Part shown: piece by piece, positions 1 to 11,145 of the stretch
Layout: each line of letters begins with the position of its first letter
How positions within the stretch are numbered: the stretch's first letter is position 1
Source: Actinomucor elegans
Lineage: Eukaryota; Mucoromycota; Mucoromycetes; Mucorales; Mucoraceae
Assembly: GCA_026027325.1 (NCBI GenBank)
Contig: JAMSLZ010000002.1
Span: 2,914,001-2,978,000 of the forward strand
DNA length: 64,000 nt
Reading direction: 5' to 3'
Translations under genes and position numbers: made by a program
The notes under the pieces: generated by a model
Database searches by the model: none
The model's input: only the letters and a program-made list of their open reading frames with translations
Told to the model about the DNA's origin: nothing

Positions 1-1109
1 TTGGAGGTATAAAAGAGCTTGACGGGATAAGATCCACGTTGACCACGAAGACGGTTAGACTTGACAGGCAATTCAACACGGAAGCCTTGAAGGTAAATGA
101 CAAGCAAGAAAATGGAAGCAGTAGATAATAAACTCATAACATTGGGCATGTTGGTACGGTAAAATGCTTCCTTCAAGGCACGGGTCTTGTCTTTGCGAGT
201 CATCAATAAATGAACCAAAGCAATCAAAGCACCTTCGAATTCATCACCACGACCACTATCCATGGTGGTAGGAGAAAGAGCCTTCCAAAAGATAGTTTCA
301 CAAATATTAGTAGCGATGAAAAGGTTGATACCAGAACCAAGACCATAGCCCTTTTGTAATAACTCATCCAACAACAAGGTGATCAAAGAAGCAACCACCA
401 ATTGAATAATCAAAATCAAACAAACACCAGCTCCAATATCACTAGGGTTACCGTAAAGACCAGTCAAAACGGATACAGTAGCATGACCAAAAGCAATAAG
501 CATGGCAAACACTATCAGTTAGGTTTAGTTTTTGTGTTAAAGCTCAAATAGTCAAACTTACATTTTTGAGCGCCACTGAATAAAGCTCTATCTTCCTTTA
601 AACTGTAATCGACCTCAATAATGTTGGCACCAGAGAGAAGTTGCATAATCATGCCTGAAGTAACAATAGGTGTAATACCCAACTCCATGAGTGTACCACG
701 GTTGGAAGCAAGGATAACTCTCATCCAGAACAGAGGATCTGCAGAATCAGAGGACATGATACCGTAAAGAGGAACTTGGGACATGACCAAGAAAATGAAT
801 AATGTCACTGCAGTCCACATCACTTTTTGATTGAAAGGAACCTATAAATCTAATTAAAAGACGCGTTCTACCGTATATCTTGCCGTAGCATTATGTTCAT
901 ATCTCTTCCTCCCTCTCTTTCTCTCTACCCAATCCTAAAAGTATTCAATTCATACCTTGCGATCAGGTGTTGCGATTTCCGGAAGAATAGCCATGAATGG
1001 CTGAACAAGATGTAAGATCCTGACTATATGTCAAATAGAGATGATGAGTAAACACGCCTACAGTTGCCTTAATCCATATCATATCAAGAAATTGACACTT
1101 ACAACCCAT
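1..1109 (-). CDS. SEC61: Protein translocation channel SEC61 alpha subunit (5' part; runs off the left edge)
   Basis: Channel-forming subunit of the ER protein translocon. Exons by hand: 1103-1109, 956-1023, 841-562 and 511-1, all with GT..AG junctions in phase. The first coding exon is only 7 bases (ATGGGTT), so the start Met-Gly is separated from the rest of the N-terminus by a 79-bp intron. The translation shows the family N-terminus ([17 protein letters not shown]), the first membrane span with the plug region, the conserved stretch LFSGAQKLFAML, and further spans up to a loop before the window edge (QGFRV.LP.KS...RGQ). This covers roughly the first 285 of about 475 residues. The identification is by close motif match and is secure; the C-terminal half lies outside the window. 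Confidence 0.95.
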
Positions 1110-2715
1110 TCTGTATTATATATTGGTGTTTATGTAGGTTTTGTAAAGGTGAAAAAGAAGAAGAAAGCTAGAGAAAACAAGAAATATGTTTAATAACCTA
1201 CGTGTAAACGAGGTTCACGAAAAATTAAGCTGAGTTGTAAGCCAATCAATAAATACTACATAAAATATCCAATCAAAAGTCTACACCTTGATAGTGCATT
1301 CAGCCCTCAAATGGTTATTTTAAAACTCAAAAAGCTCGTGTGTTGGACTTGTAAGCCAGAAAGACCAATCCTCACTGAGATTAGATATCGTGTTGTCCTC
1401 ATTTGCTTTCCTATCCCTCGATACCACAAGCAGTTTGATTAGTGGAGCGTAAAATATTGAGGGAATGCGTATTAATTCTTACGGTCGAGGAAATAAGTTT
1501 GTTTCATTGTTCTTTGTGGTATATTGAGTCTAATTTGAAGAATGTTTTGGTATCAGTCCAGTTTGCTTAGAGAGCATCCTCTTGTCAGAATATGTATATA
1601 AAGGTCTCACCGCAAGTAGGGATTTATTCTACTCTTTGCCGATCAATTGTAATACAGGTAGATATCCAAACTTATGGACGAGGCATCAGGGAAGCAGTGC
1701 CAACGAAAATCACATGCATGTTTTTGAATTTTGTGTAATTTTAAACAAGTGCTTCTTTTATTACGCAGATTTCATTAAAAAATATAGTGCATCTTTATTC
1801 CAGTAGATATACTAAACCATTCTGAATATAGAATGATAATAAGATGCTATATTCACATAAAATACATATTATCTAGTGTTTATCGTTAACATTGGGGTAT
1901 ATTGTTTGAATTTCGTTTAAATGATAGTTACTACGAATTAAATGTAACATTTGATCGAGAATAATGGAGAGATCTATTGATGAAATACAGCAAGATTCTG
2001 AAAAAAAAAAACCCCCCTCAGCGGTGCTCCTTTAGCCTTATTTTGAGGAAATGAAAGGTTCCTTGGAGACGTAGTTTATAGCCCGTTAACATCACATTTT
2101 CTTGGAATGCAGCTATATCTTTGTCCCTAGTTATATCTCATATAAATCGATTCGATTTGGTTATCATAATTAGTTGTTTTCTGGAATTGTTTGAGACTCC
2201 AGTTGTATCCGTACGAAAAACTCTTTTTTATGCATTTATGGTGTTATGCAATTAGTATACAATACAAAGCTTTTAACGATTGTAATCGAGGGTTGAGACT
2301 TAACAGAGAAGAATTTATTTCAGTTGGAGAGACCAGAAAGAGCGTTATATTTGGATGGTACACTAAATCTAGTGCATTTCACTGCATAATTTATGCCACT
2401 GCTGACTTGAAAAGATACATTTTGAAAGCGCTTTGGTATTTCAAGATTGATTCATCAAATCCTGGTTATGGTTCTCTTCCTGGACTTAGGGCCAAAAAAA
2501 AAAGTATCACATTTGACTAGTATGAAGCATCTGGTAAGCAATCCTAGTGAGATGTTAATATATATAATATTATACCAATCTATAACTGATAGCTGACATA
2601 TGTTCTTTGCCATATGAATACGCTCTACTTAGACTACATAAACTCCAGATACAATATGTCCGTTTACAATTTTTTTTGTTAGACATTAATGTTAATCTTT
2701 AAAAAAAATATCTCT
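1110..2715. other. Upstream region of SEC61 and non-coding DNA
   Basis: No convincing gene. The first few hundred bases should hold the SEC61 promoter. The two ORFs of 74 and 109 codons (1582-1806, 2191-2520) lack recognisable motifs or splice context; I treat them as chance. The region ends in repeat debris described separately. Confidence 0.5.
2461..2503 (+). repeat. Short copy of a SINE 3' tail
   Basis: About 40 bases ending in a run of ten A closely match the 3' end of the SINE at 21,987-22,142: both read CCTGGTT..G.TTCTCTTCC..GACTTAG.GCC followed by poly-A. The upstream body of the SINE is not recognisable here, so this is a truncated or diverged copy, or a different family sharing the same tail. 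Confidence 0.45.
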
Positions 2716-2765
2716 AAGTCATTCACAAGCAGCCTTAGATTGGAAATTATTTAATTACGAATTGG
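2716..2765 (+). repeat. Dispersed transposon-end fragment
   Basis: Fifty bases are about 85% identical to the left end of the TIR element at 17,854, sharing GTCATTCACAAGCAGCC and then TTGGAAATTAT.TAATTACGAAT. No matching right end was found nearby, so it is probably a solitary end of a related element. Confidence 0.5.
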
Positions 2766-2849
2766 AAATGATAGCAATTCTAGGTCGAAAAAATTCTCGT
2801 AAGAATTGTTTGAGACAGTCAGAATAAAATAAGAAATGTTATTATGCTA

Positions 2850-4110
2850 GTCTAGAGAGTCCCTAGCATCAAAAAATTTAGCTTTAGTCGAAGAAGAGAG
2901 AACTGTAAAAGTAAAACCAACTATAGCCATCTGATCACGTTGGTAGTGCTCTTGGAAGGTGCGAGTCAAAGTTCCATTACCTAGTAAAACGATATTATCC
3001 ATGGAAACACCTTAATCCAGAGCTTATGAAGATGCCAGAGAACGAGACTCAATAGTGGACAAAAAGGTAAATTCTTAGTAAAGCCAGAAAGACAAAGTGC
3101 TTATAGATAATGGTTGTTGAATGTAATTGGATTTGATGAAAAGTTGAGAAGAAAATGGTCGCGCCGCTAAAGCTGGATGACCCCGAATAGTCTTGAAACA
3201 GTGGATAGAGTACATTTCAATATCACTTTCATGAGAATGTATTGTAAACGGTTAGATAATGTGTCTTTTCTTACGAGTTTCTTTGGCGAAGACTGTGTTA
3301 TATGTGAGACAGCCATCAGAACCGCAAACTTGATAAGGTGAAAATAGAGTACGATCCAGATCAGAGGGTCTTATGAAAGCTGCCATGGACAGCAGAAAAG
3401 CCAGTTTCTGTTGTAACAGTTTAACGTTGATACCCGTATGAGAGAAGTGGATTGTGTATATAGTACGGAGCTTAAATCAATAGTAAGGCGATGTATCTGC
3501 ACCAGAGGAGCCTGTTTAGAGAGCATATCCAGATAGGAAAACACCAAAGGACCGCCATGAATACTTGCTGGATTACCGTGAAGATAGACCACCGCTGCCC
3601 AAGCCGATTTAAGAATAGCCACGTGTGGTTGATGAGATTGCCGGATGTCTGCCATCAAATTACCGAAGTCTGCACCAGTAAATGTTGTATAAGGAACATT
3701 ATTCTTTTGAGACCAAATCAAGAAGCGCAATTGATTTTTACGATGTCTTTGATTCGTAGGAATAGAGGCTAGCTATTAACTCAAGATATCTTGAGTTGCT
3801 TGGTCATTGAGATTATCCTTTACCAATTTGTCCTTGACAATAGTCACATGGGGAGCATCCAATTCTGAGGTATCGATAGATGTGGTATCTTGGAGGACGT
3901 TATCTGTACCACTTTAAAAGGAAGGAGCAAAGGATTACATAAGGCTAGACGTTGGAGAAGTAAAAGCCAAATCGCATTGAACCAGAAGGGAAGCACCAGA
4001 GTTGTTCAAGGAAGTTGTTTTTGGATGATTTTGCGTAGTACCAGAGAGATGAAGTCTCAACAAGAAATTATCAAGAGTATCCGTGTGGATAGCATACATA
4101 TTTGAAAGCT
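2850..4110 (-). pseudogene. Decayed DIRS-type tyrosine recombinase
   Basis: Read on the minus strand from about 4,110 down to 2,850 this is a broken tyrosine recombinase of the DIRS retrotransposon type. The longest open piece (3,730-3,371) carries the N-terminal core (FLIWSQKNNVPYTTFTGADF, then HQPHVAILKSAWAAVVYLHG). It continues through LIRVSTLNCYNRNWLFCCPW into the catalytic half after a stop codon. Near 2,900-3,000 the C-terminal box reads LTRTFQEHYQRDQMA, where the Tyr of EHY is the expected catalytic tyrosine. Several stops and frame changes interrupt the gene and no reverse transcriptase was seen next to it, so it is not functional. The family call is from memory of DIRS integrases and is fairly firm. 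Confidence 0.7.
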
Positions 4111-4189
4111 AAGACGCATACTTTAGTAATAGCTTGGTTGTCCTGCCTTCAAGTTGATCATCTGACGGTGGAATGACTCTACTTGTACA

Positions 4190-4245
4190 GTTTGTCCAAT
4201 CAGAGTCCAGCTAATTTCCGACAACATTGTCGCAAAACGACAATT
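4190..4245 (+). repeat. Single diverged unit of the 83-bp minisatellite
   Basis: The segment contains CCAATCAGAG, a gap, then TTCCGACAACATTGTCG CAAAACGACAAT. These are the same blocks in the same order as each unit of the array at 5,337-6,565. The bases before it (TGTACAGTTT) also match the bases before the array. It abuts the left arm of the inverted repeat. Confidence 0.7.
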
Positions 4246-4526
4246 TGGGAGGTAATTAACATACAATCTTTAGAGTGAGCATGTATCTGGATGATACTAT
4301 GCGGTATTAAGATACAAATCACTACACATATTTAAGATCTCAGCTCATCTAATCTGGCACTCAATAATAATACAATATTTAATAGATCTCAAGCTGTGCA
4401 ATATAGAGATCTTGGTCTTTCTTTTACATTAATAAACAAACCGCACGTTCAGCGTGATCGAATTGTTATAGTCCCTTTTTGTAGTAGAAATCATTTTATG
4501 TTCCATATAACTCTCACTACCCTTTA
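4246..4526 (+). repeat. Left arm of a large inverted repeat
   Basis: About 281 bases, from GGGAGGTAATTAACATACAA to CCATATAACTCTCA, are over 90% identical to the reverse complement of 7,515-8,297 once the 490-bp solo LTR is removed from that copy. The outer ends of the two arms are 4.05 kb apart. This arm keeps the empty target of the LTR (TGGAT at 4,290-4,294). It has no ORF and may be a DIRS terminal repeat, because DIRS relics lie on both sides. Confidence 0.75.
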
Positions 4527-5336
4527 AAGTGTTTGTCAGCGATTACCAAATGTTCACATGAGTATGTAAATAATATGGATTATATCTATTCAGCAGAATT
4601 TGCTAAAACAAGCTAAACATACATATAATATTGTTGATTTGTCTGTGTAAAAAGTTTGCGAGTCAAAAAATGGAGTTACAATCAGATAAAAAGGTTGTTA
4701 TTGGAAGCTCTTTGACATATGAGTCACAAACTCTAAACTACAGAATCTATTAAGTGTAATTTACCTACATTCGTAAATAAAATCTACTCATTCAATCTTG
4801 GAGCGTAAGCGAACAATATACTCCCTGCTTTCCATTGAAATTTCAACTTCACATTTTACTGTTATAAAAAAAAGACTAAAAACTGGGTATGTTAGATTAA
4901 ATACTGCTTCATCAAACATTTACTCTTGTTGATGAAGTTTACTGGTATATCTTGCTTTGGATCTCCATTCCTTGATATTATTTTTAAAAATGATCGGTGA
5001 AATATACTTCGATTCTTCAAGAAAAAGATCAGAAATCTATATAGAAGGATGCACAAAATTGATTAGGGTATTGAACTTGACATAATATGAATCGCTCTGA
5101 TGCATGAGTATGGTTAGTAGACATTTGAAATATTATGTATGATGGAGAAAATGAGATAATGCCGCAATGTTTAGTCTAAAAGATTTGTTTGGCGACGCTT
5201 ATGCGATTACTGTTAATAGCTGCGGCGATATCGGATCGCCTAGGAAGTAATAAATCTGATCTTTGTTGGTAAGGATGAGTGTTTTTTGGCGTGTTTGCAG
5301 TTAAGATTGTATGTTGCTCAATTTTTATCACTGTAA
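4527..5336. other. Non-coding DNA between repeats
   Basis: AT-rich sequence with no ORF having motif or splice support. The last few bases (GTACAGTTTAG) match the flank of the single minisatellite unit at 4,190. I see nothing else. Confidence 0.4.
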
Positions 5337-6565
5337 TTGTACAGTTTAGCCAATCAGAGCTCAGGAAACTTTCGACAAGTTGCCTATTTCCGACAATATT
5401 GTCGCAAAACGACAATACTTGAGCAAATTGGCCAATCAGAGTTCAGGAAACTTTCGACAATGTTGCCTACTTCCGACAATATTGTCGCAAAACGACAATA
5501 CTTGAGCAAATTGGCCAATCAGAGTTCAGGAAACTTTCGACAATGTTGCCTATTTCCGACAATATTGTCGCAAAACGACAATACTTGAGCTAATTGGCCA
5601 ATCAGAGTTCAGGAAACTTTCGACAATGTTGCCTACTTCCGACAATATTGTCGCAAAACGACAATACTTGAGCTAATTGGCCAATCAGAGTTCAGGAAAC
5701 TTTCGACAATGTTGCCTATTTCCGACAATATTGTCGCAAAACGACAATACTTGAGCAAATTGGCCAATCAGAGTTCAGGAAACTTTCGACAATGTTGCCT
5801 ATTTCCGACAATATTGTCGCAAAACGACAATACTTGAGCAAATTGGCCAATCAGAGTTCAGGAAACTTTCGACAATGTTGCCTACTTCCGACAATATTGT
5901 CGCAAAACGACAATACTTGAGCAAATTGGCCAATCAGAGTTCAGGAAACTTTCGACAATGTTGCCTACTTCCGACAATATTGTCGCAAAACGACAATACT
6001 TGAGCAAATTGGCCAATCAGAGTTCAGGAAACTTTCGACAATGTTGCCTATTTCCGACAATATTGTCGCAAAACGACAATACTTGAGCAAATTGGCCAAT
6101 CAGAGTTCAGGAAACTTTCGACAATGTTGCCTATTTCCGACAATATTGTCGCAAAACGACAGTGCTTGAGCAAATTGGCCAATCAGAGTTCAGGAAACTT
6201 TCGACAATGTTGCCTATTTCCGACAATATTGTCGCAAAACGACAATACTTGAGCAAATTGGCCAATCAGAGTTCAGGAAACTTTCGACAATGTTGCCTAC
6301 TTCCGACAATATTGTCGCAAAACGACAATACTTGAGCTAATTGGCCAATCAGAGTTCAGGAAACTTTCGACAATGTTGCCTACTTCCGACAATATTGTCG
6401 CAAAACGACAGTGCTTGAGCTAATTGGCCAATCAGAGTTCAGGAAACTTTCGACAATGTTGCCTACTTCCGACAATATTGTCGCAAAACGACAATACTTG
6501 AGCAAATTGGCCAATCAGAGTCTAGATAAATTCCGACAATGTTGCCTATTTACGACAATGCTGTC
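5337..6565. repeat. Tandem minisatellite, about 14 units of 83 bp
   Basis: Unit starts fall every 83 bases (for example GACAATACTTGAGC at 5,411, 5,494 ... 6,490). The copies are nearly identical, with only a few alternative bases (CTAC/CTAT, GCAA/GCTA, AATAC/AGTGC). Each unit contains the perfect palindrome CGACAATATTGTCG, which overlaps a TTGTCG-CAAAA-CGACAA hairpin. Each also has a CCAAT box in the context TTGGCCAATCAGAG. Because 83 is not a multiple of three the array cannot encode a repeated protein. The last unit decays at 6,520-6,565. Confidence 0.95.
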
Positions 6566-7067
6566 TTTTTATTTCAGTTTGATACGGAGAAATGGCTGCA
6601 GGTAAAAGCTTTTCTTTATTTTTTTATAATCAACTAACTAACACATTGGTCTTTGCAAGATCAAGATCTTCTTTAGTTAATTATTCCATACAAGCATCGA
6701 CCTGGTACGGACCTTATGACGAAATTAATTCTTCAAGACCCACGGGTTATGAATTTGATATTAAGAGCGTTGATCGGTAAGCTAACAGCTTTAAGATTCG
6801 TCTTTCGCCACTAAATCGGGAGAATTTTTATAGGTCAAAATGCTGAAGACCATTACGTAGTTAAACCCTGTGAATGGATTGATAGTCGTCGTGCAGATGT
6901 TTTTTCATTATGCTCGGATAGACATTCAATATAAATAGGTTTAGTTTAGACATAGTTATAGAATCTCCGTTTTTACATTTATCTTTGATTCTTTTTAATC
7001 TTTATTCTTTTTTACAGTATAAACACAACATGTTATTTTTGAATTCAAAGCTTTACTACGCTTACTA
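6566..7067. other. Leader-like region before the gag-like relic
   Basis: A 62-codon ORF (6,592-6,780) has no recognisable motif. The stretch 6,955-6,990 (TAGACATAGTTATAGAATCT...) recurs near 13,790, suggesting it is the 5' leader of the element whose gag-like ORF starts at 7,068. Confidence 0.4.
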
Positions 7068-7465
7068 TGTCTTCTCAAGCCCCTGTTACTGATTCTGACA
7101 TCTCCACCACGGATGTTGATATATCTGGTCCAATTGGTGAAGTTGAACAACCTTCTCTGAAGATCAATCAACTATTGATTCACCTCCTGATAATGCCTTG
7201 GACGCTTTTCAAGCCTTAACTGATAATTCCAGAATGCTATTCACTCATTTGGCTACTTTGGTTCGTCAAGACCCTAACTCCACTGCCGCTAATGAAGCAT
7301 AATTCGTCTACAAGTCTGCTGAGGGGAAACTGGTCAACTTTAAACGAGCCCAAAATTCTTACCTGAAGGTCATTGATGAAGCTTCATCTATTTCTAGTTT
7401 GGTTTCTTATGAATCACCCTGTGATTGCTTCTTCACGTTTACCTTTTCTCCAATTAAGAAGTGAA
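7068..7465 (+). pseudogene. Broken gag-like ORF of a retroelement (probably DIRS-like)
   Basis: The ORF begins with ATG and codes for MSSQAPVTDSDISTTDVDI, then loses frame after about 35 codons. It continues in a second frame (TIDSPPDNALDAFQALTDNS, LFTHLATLVRQDPNSTAANE) to an in-frame TAA. Beyond that a readable remainder follows (FVYKSAEGKLVNFKRAQNSY). An acidic, low-complexity N-terminus followed by a helical segment suits the first ORF of Mucoromycota DIRS elements, but no zinc knuckle is visible. The element assignment is inferred from the nearby recombinase relic. Confidence 0.5.
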
Positions 7466-7514
7466 CACCTATGGAAACCTCGGGAGGAACTGTATGACTC
7501 TGCCCACGATTTTT

Positions 7515-8297
7515 GTGTTTGAGAGTTATATGGAATGTATAAGTTGATTTCTACTACAAAAAGGGACTATAACAATTCGATCACGCTGAACGTGCGGTTT
7601 GTTTATTAATGTAAAAGAAAGACCAAGATCTCTATATTGCACAGCTTGAGATCTATTAAATATTGTATTATTATTGAATGCCAGATTAGATGAGCTGAGA
7701 TCTTAAATATGTGTAGTGCTTTGTATTTTGACACCGCATAGTATCGTCCATGTTGTAAACGCTCATGATTATATTAATAAGAGAATATTGTACAGATGTA
7801 AAATCGTATAAATATCCTTATATATAGCTGCAGAAGTGTATTAAGCATTATTACCAAGAACCAGAATGTAAATGACTGTATTTGATTATGTTAAAGATCT
7901 TTATTTATATATCACACTGAGCAAGTAGACGCTAATTGATGGATACTATCTCTCACACCTAATATGCATCCAAATACTATTGCCTTGGAATATAATGATC
8001 CCGACACTCCTTGGTCCACTCATTTGGTTATTATCCCTGGTCTTCATTATACGCAGTCCAACCTTGTTCCTAGCAAATCGTAATATGAATTTAGAATCAA
8101 GCACTGATCGTAAAAAAGTATATGAGATGCGTTTTACCACCTTTTGACCAGTTAATCAATTCTTGATCTGCAAATAAAAACTATCAACAGTTTTAAAAGT
8201 ATTTCTATCTTTTATAATCTCCATCTACCACCTTACAACAGTCCAGATACACGCTCATTTTAAAGATTGTATGTTAATTACCTCCCAAAACCGTTAG
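7515..8297 (-). repeat. Right arm of the large inverted repeat, split by a solo LTR
   Basis: The reverse complement of 7,515-7,750 and 8,241-8,297 matches 4,246-4,526 over its full length with few substitutions. The arm is interrupted by the LTR at 7,751-8,240, which accounts for the whole length difference. Confidence 0.75.
7751..8240. mobile_element. Solo LTR (490 bp) with 5-bp target duplication
   Basis: The insert begins TGTTGTAA and ends TTACAACA, the TG...CA inverted ends of an LTR. It is flanked by GTCCA at 7,746-7,750 and GTCCA at 8,241-8,245. The homologous arm at 4,246-4,526 lacks it and shows the single empty target. A TATA-like stretch (TATAAATATCCTTATATATA) lies about 60 bp in. 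No internal retrotransposon domain remains, so it is a solo LTR left by recombination between two LTRs. The TGTTG...CAACA ends suit Copia or Gypsy families; which one cannot be told. Confidence 0.85.
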
Positions 8298-8458
8298 GCA
8301 GTAACAATGTCAATTGTATTTTATTTAAAAGTTCTTTGACGCTTTTAAAAATGATGGACGCCTAAATTTGCTTTTCGCTGATACCTTCTTTCCTCTTCGA
8401 CTTACTTGTTCTATGATTGTGTCCTTTGAGTGGGCTAGTTTTTCCTATGTTTAGAGGA

Positions 8459-10591
8459 TTATATTAGCACTCTGCATTTTTGCTTACTGCATATTAAACT
8501 AACATCCAAACAAATCATCAAATCTGTAGTACGGCAAAGTAACTGCAAATCATCGCGGTCCCTAATTGTACGGCATTTGCCGACTAATCTTGCTCTGTAT
8601 TCGCCGTCGTACTCCAGTTTCATTGCAAACAGTGAAAAGTCGTATCCTACAGAAGTCCAAAATATCATCAGGTACTAGCCAAAAAAAAAATCTCTTTCAT
8701 AAAATCACACCATAAAACTAACCTTCTACAAGCATGGAGTAGCAGATTGGGTCATCAATCCCAATTTCAATTTGAGCGTTAATCATCAATTTCATTTCAC
8801 GGTGTATTTTCACAAAATCAGATTCATGTTGGTTAGATAAATTTCCGCCCGGTTTCTTTATCTCTGCAGTAAAGAAGTCAATTTGAACGTTCTTTGATAT
8901 ATTTAGTTTTACAAGTAAATCTGGCTTGCAAGCACATTCTATCATAGTCTTGTCATATCTGCATAATACAAAAAAACCTGCTTTAGTAGGCAGTTTTTAT
9001 AGTTATTATGCACCATCGACTTACTTTGAAATTTCATACTCCGGTTTAAATTCAAATAATGGTAAAAGGATAGTGAACACTGCTTGTTCTGCAAACTGGT
9101 TTTCGGTTATTGTGCTAGAAACATTCCATTGTCGTAAATAGTTATGAAAGTTGCGAATGATTTTTTGGACCAAGAGAGGGATCGAACTTTCAATTTCAAA
9201 TGGCTTGGTATCAAAATCGCTCAGCTGTAACGGAGATTTTGCTGTTAGATTACTAGAGCTCAAAAGAAACGTGTCATAAGCATTGTTACCCCTTGCAAAT
9301 TGTATAGAGCATCAAAAACTTTATGGGCATTATCTGATTTAGGAACAGTTGGGTTAGAGCAGTCTTGTAAGCAGCTGATACCATCAACACAGTCGCACAA
9401 ATTTCGCCCTGATAGCTGATGACTGAAAGGAAAAATAAAGGATAGCGATCTATTCAACCAACATTTTAGTACTGTTATGTTTAGAAAAAGTAAGGTGTTA
9501 GTTCTACTCACAATATTCTTAAATCACTCAAGCTTTTGTTATATTTAGCCCCAATCAACGACTTCTTGCGGTATTCTTGAAGTTGATCTGCTATCTGAGA
9601 TGTTTCATGTGGTAATGGTATGGATTTATCAGACCTTCCCCATTCTTCTTGTCCATTTCCTTTTAGATAGAAGAGTGTGTATTGTCGTAGGGGATGCGCA
9701 TCATTACTATCAAATGATTCGTCTGGATCTGCATTCAAAAGTTCGGCCTTCAGAATATAAAGTATATTTTAGTCTTTTATACAATATAGAAGAAAACTTG
9801 CGCTTACCAAAATCTCTTCTCTTTCAATCTCTTCAACTGCTTCACGATCTTCTTCTAAAATACTCTGTTTTTAAATGTTAGACTACGTGCCTAAAAGCAA
9901 AAACTTTCTTAAGTTGTATTGATACTTACATTTTCATCCATATTCTCCTCATTTTTTTTAATGATTTCATTCTCGCCATCCTATTAGTTTAGAGATGTAT
10001 GTTATTTATTATAAAATAGCGTGTAGTATCTACATTTACCTGCACAATCTTTCTTTTCTTAATGCTGGAGTTCTGTTAGCAATAAACAACGTGTCAAAAA
10101 ATCTCGAAGTACTACAGTTACAAAATTTCATTTTTTTTTTCATTTACTCTTTCTTGATAAAAGTTGGTTGCAACTGAGGTATGGTAAATGTCGCGCTGTA
10201 CAGCTTGCTGAACAATTGCAGCTTCTAATTGCCTTTCGACAAAATATTCTGTTGCTGTTTCTGATTCAAGAAACTATTGCATTTCAATGTATTAGCAAAT
10301 AGTCAAAGTTTTACTAAATACACCAATGTACATGTACATACTTGCTTGACTAAAGCTTCGTACGCATCAATCTTTAGCTTCATATCTGAGTTGCATTCCT
10401 TGCGTTTTCTGCAATTGTTGAAGGCTGCAACAAAGCACTTTTCTGCATCCTCAAGACTTTTTAGTTGAAAGTATTTCAGAGTCTCCAAATCGCAATTAGG
10501 TGCTTTGATAGTAGTCCACAAATGTCTCGATAATGATTTTTTCATTTTACAGGCGATTAATAAGTACTCTTTGGTCCTGAATCCACTAGTG
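8459..10591 (-). CDS. Uncharacterised multi-exon protein with PD-(D/E)XK-like motif (one frameshift)
   Basis: Nine exons join in phase: 10591-10342, 10273-10148, 10072-10040, 9980-9930, 9864-9808, 9747-9512, 9422-9025, 8958-8723 and 8646-8459 (about 525 codons). The first exon may be incomplete: no ATG is in frame before FRTKEYLLIACKMKKSLSRH, so an upstream exon or a start at the internal Met is possible. The middle is acidic and charged (SILEEDREAVEEIEREEIL). The C-terminal half holds CKPDLLVKL, then 16 residues later FFTAEIKKPGG. This is the PD...ExK spacing of restriction-fold nucleases. It is followed by a helical region and a conserved-looking end (YDFSLFAMKLEYDGEYRARL). The exon 9422-9025 needs one extra G in a GGGG run near 9,292 to stay in frame. 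I do not recognise a named family; nuclease activity is an inference from the motif. Confidence 0.7.
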
Positions 10592-10605
10592 CTAAAATTT
10601 ATCAA

Positions 10606-11022
10606 ATATCACGTATGACAATCACCGTCATGCATAGAAAAAATGAAGTGTAAAAAATGGCGACAAAGGTGCGTGCAGTATATTCAGCCATATACCAACT
10701 GATTGGTCGGTTATTCAAGGCGATGACGCAGCCATTCAATTTTTTGCCGTCGTATAGGACTGGAGCTTTAAATTTCCTTTTGTTACATTCAATGCCTTTA
10801 AACTATTTTAATATTCCCATTTGTAATGAACAGCCTACAGCAAGTCAAAAAGCAAAATTATTATATTTCTTCTTTAGGCTATATCTCACATCGGTTAGAA
10901 ACCAACCAGTAAATAAAAACTCGGTATAAAAGTTGTTTAATCCATGTTGAATTTAGTGACTAATTTATTTTAATATTACAAACAAATCATCTTTATACGC
11001 TCTTTTTCCACATTTAAAGGTC
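10606..11022. other. Upstream of the nuclease-like gene; unresolved coding-like stretch
   Basis: On the minus strand 10,650-10,790 reads FKAPVLYDGKKLNGCVIALN followed by RPISWYMAEYTARTF. This looks protein-like and could be an upstream exon of the 8,459-10,591 gene, but I found no splice pair that keeps frame. Otherwise nothing is visible. Confidence 0.3.
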
Positions 11023-11145
11023 TGAACAGTTAGCTAATATGGGCAACGATGGAGCTTTTTGGCAACGCTTGGATTCCTGATCGCTTTTGCTTTCAGGGTT
11101 TTAGCGGTTTTGTTGCAGTAGACTGTCTGGTATGCTCCTCTTAGA

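Noticed and set aside
2191..2520. 109-codon ORF in the repeat region
   Set aside because: Overlaps the SINE-tail fragment at its end and shows no motif.
5337..6605. CRISPR-like regular repeats and ORFs within the 83-bp array
   Set aside because: Units are contiguous with no variable spacers, and the genome is eukaryotic. ORFs there change frame each unit (83 is not divisible by 3).
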